NCBI GenBank assembly: GCA_021827225.1
Contig: JAKAXG010000221.1
Span: 1-7,089, forward strand
Direction of reading: 5' to 3'
DNA from: Actinomycetes bacterium
GTDB lineage: Bacteria > Actinomycetota > Acidimicrobiia > Acidimicrobiales > Palsa-688
Length of the DNA stretch: 7,089 bases
Both the position numbers and the translations under genes were made by a program. Under the pieces are notes generated by a model, which ran no database searches, was not told the DNA's origin, and was given only the letters and a program-made list of their open reading frames with translations. How positions within the stretch are numbered: the stretch's first letter is position 1; each line of letters starts with the position of its first letter. Positions 5,362 through 7,089 of this stretch are shown piece by piece.

Positions 5362-7089
5362 GTGGCCGACCGGACGAGCCGGCGGGGCCCGCTCGATCCC
5401 CGGCTCCTCCGGGCGGCACCCTCCCTGCGGCGGGCCCTGGCCGGATGGGCCGCGATCTCCGCCTCGAGCGCCGTCTGCGGCGTGGCCCAGGCGGCGGCCC
5501 TGGCCTCGGTCGTGTCGGCGGTGATGGTGGGCCACACCGGACCGGGCCACCTGACGGCCCCCCTGGCGGTGCTGGCCGGGGCCATGACGGTCCGGGCCGG
5601 GGCGGCGGCGGCCGGCGAGTGGCTGGGCCAGACCACGTCCCTCGCCGTCCGCTCCTCCCTGCGCCAGCGGCTGCTCGAGGCGGTCAGCCGGGCCGGCGCC
5701 CGGGACCTCGACCGCGGCGACCGGGACCGGATCGCGGCGGCGTCGGTCTCGGGGATCGACTCGCTCGACGGCTACGTGACCAGGGCGCTCCCGGCGGTGG
5801 TCGGCGCCGCCGTCACCCCGCCCCTGGTGCTGGCCGCCATCGGCTGGACCAGCTGGCTGGCGGTAAGCCTGCTGCTGGTCACCCTGCCGCTGGTCCCGGT
5901 GTTCATGGCCCTGATCGGGGTCGCCACCAGGCGCCACATGGACCGCCGGTGGGCCCAGCTGGCCCGGCTGTCCGGGCAGTTCCTCGACCTGCTGGAAGGG
6001 TTGACGACGCTGAAGGTGTACGGCCGCAGCCGCAGCCAGGTCACGGCGGTGCGGGACGGCACCGAACGGCTCCGCCGCCAGACGCTCGCCACGCTCCGGG
6101 TGGCGTTCGCCTCCGGGCTGGCCCTCGACCTCCTGGCCACCCTCTCGGTCGCCCTGGTAGCCGTCACCGTCGGCCTCCAGCTGGACGGGGGTGGGGTGAG
6201 CCTGAGGGCCGCCCTCACCGTGCTGCTCCTGGCCCCTGAGGTGTTCGCCCCCATCCGGGCGGTCGGGGCACAGCACCACGCCACCGAGGAGGGACGGGCG
6301 GTGATCTCCACCGTCATGGATCTCGTGGAGCGGTCCGCCGAGCGGCCACCCGGCGGGTCCGGCCCGTTCCTGCTCGTCCCCGACGCCGCCGGGGTGGTGG
6401 CCCGACTGACCGGGGTGGAGGTGCGCTACCCGGGACGTACCGGCGCGGCGGTGACCGGGGCCGACCTGGCCGTCCGGGCCGGCGCGATGACGGTGTTGAG
6501 CGGCCCCAGCGGGTCGGGGAAGACCACGCTGCTGTCGGTGCTGCTGGGACAGGTACGCCAATCGGCCGGCTCGGTCTCGGTGGGCGCCGACCGGCGCCCC
6601 CGCCCGGAGGGGAAGTCCTGGGCGGCGAACGTGGCGTGGCTGCCGCAGCGGCCCCGGCTCACGTCGGCGGACGTGGCCGAGGAGGTGCGGCTCGGGGACC
6701 CGGATCTGGGTGACGCCGACCTGGACCGGCTGCTGCGGCGCTGCTCCGCCCCGCCGGCGCCCACCGGGCTGGGAGAGGACGGCCGGGCGGTGTCGGCGGG
6801 CCAGCGGCGGCGGGTGGCCCTGGCCCGGGCGGTGGCCCGGGCCGAGCGGGTGGCCCGCGACGGCGGCGTCCCGCTGGTCCTTCTCGACGAACCCACCGAG
6901 GACCTGGACCCGGCCACCGCCCGGACGGTCCGGGCGGTCATCGCCGGCCTGGCCGGGTGGGCGGCGGTCGTGGTGTCCACCCACGACCCGGCGCTGGCCG
7001 CCATGGCCGCCGCCGAGGTCGAGATGGACGGCGGCCGGTTGCGGGTCCGGCCCGGCGCCGGCCCGGCCCGGGTAGTCCCCCTCCCGAGA
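5362..7089 (+). CDS. cydD: ABC transporter CydD, cytochrome bd assembly (open at right edge)
   Basis: 576 codons are open to the last base. CydD is half of the CydDC exporter of the cytoplasmic membrane, required to assemble cytochrome bd; proposed substrates include reduced thiols and haem. The start is GTG 5362, one base after the cydB stop, with only a weak GGGAA upstream. It keeps the early GPLDPRLL (9-16) usual in actinobacterial CydD. The membrane domain covers about 24-315 and includes two CydD-typical blocks: FLDLLEGLTTLKVYGR (207-222) and APEVFAPIRAVGAQHHATEE (291-310). In the ATPase domain are Y356 (A-loop), Walker A GPSGSGKT (381-388), Q429, signature SAGQ (478-481), Walker B LVLLDE (505-510), D-loop EDLD (513-516) and switch H541. 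All catalytic residues are present. The Q-loop to signature distance is short (49 residues), and a few extra residues precede Walker B. The frame stays open about 16 codons past the domain's final DGGRL, so either a tail or a fusion to CydC continues beyond the window. Confidence 0.93.
   Translation, partial: MADRTSRRGPLDPRLLRAAPSLRRALAGWAAISASSAVCGVAQAAALASVVSAVMVGHTGPGHLTAPLAVLAGAMTVRAGAAAAGEWLGQTTSLAVRSSLRQRLLEAVSRAGARDLDRGDRDRIAAASVSGIDSLDGYVTRALPAVVGAAVTPPLVLAAIGWTSWLAVSLLLVTLPLVPVFMALIGVATRRHMDRRWAQLARLSGQFLDLLEGLTTLKVYGRSRSQVTAVRDGTERLRRQTLATLRVAFASGLALDLLATLSVALVAVTVGLQLDGGGVSLRAALTVLLLAPEVFAPIRAVGAQHHATEEGRAVISTVMDLVERSAERPPGGSGPFLLVPDAAGVVARLTGVEVRYPGRTGAAVTGADLAVRAGAMTVLSGPSGSGKTTLLSVLLGQVRQSAGSVSVGADRRPRPEGKSWAANVAWLPQRPRLTSADVAEEVRLGDPDLGDADLDRLLRRCSAPPAPTGLGEDGRAVSAGQRRRVALARAVARAERVARDGGVPLVLLDEPTEDLDPATARTVRAVIAGLAGWAAVVVSTHDPALAAMAAAEVEMDGGRLRVRPGAGPARVVPLPR

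Noticed and set aside
5445..6239. 264-residue plus-strand frame inside cydD
   Set aside because: It is a Gly/Arg/Pro-rich shifted-frame shadow without any domain, fully inside the conserved CydD membrane domain.
5164..6984. 606-residue antisense frame opposite cydD
   Set aside because: It is low-complexity Gly/Arg/Gln/His-rich. The plus strand carries all ABC ATPase motifs in order in one uninterrupted frame.

Overview
The window looks like a piece of a very GC-rich actinobacterial chromosome (about 70% GC judged by eye). Codon third positions are almost all G or C. The lineage is inferred from the divergent secreted protein, whose DGGVFAFG-type repeat is, from memory, most abundant in Acidimicrobiia and relatives, and from a CydD that opens with GPLDPRLL, as actinobacterial CydD proteins do. 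No database search was possible, so the class-level guess is only moderately supported.

Layout, left to right. (1) Positions 1-265, minus strand: the first 88 codons of a secreted protein that runs off the left edge. It has a signal peptide, one GYxLxGxDGGVFAFG repeat and a strong Shine-Dalgarno sequence. (2) Positions 266-437: a divergent intergenic region that must hold the promoters for the leftward gene and probably for the rightward cluster. (3) 438-2699, plus strand: a complete MMPL/RND-family membrane transporter of 753 aa. (4) 2762-4204: cydA. (5) 4254-5360: cydB. (6) 5362 to the right edge: cydD, intact through the whole nucleotide-binding domain and still open at the last base.

The four rightward genes are closely spaced (62, 49 and 1 nt) and no convincing terminator separates them, so they can be read as one transcription unit. 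CydA and CydB form the cytochrome bd quinol oxidase, a high-affinity terminal oxidase of the cytoplasmic membrane. CydD is half of the ABC exporter CydDC needed to assemble it; CydC should lie just to the right or be fused to CydD. CydA keeps the expected haem ligands and quinol-site residues and has a short Q-loop. The MMPL protein has no known obligatory link to cytochrome bd, so its position directly upstream is the main contextual question.

Most of the window is ordinary core metabolism. Points worth a second look are the hidden divergent secreted gene, the MMPL-cyd linkage, the altered helical subdomain of CydD, and the possible CydD-CydC fusion. I found no RNA gene, mobile element, CRISPR array or evidence of a wholly new system.
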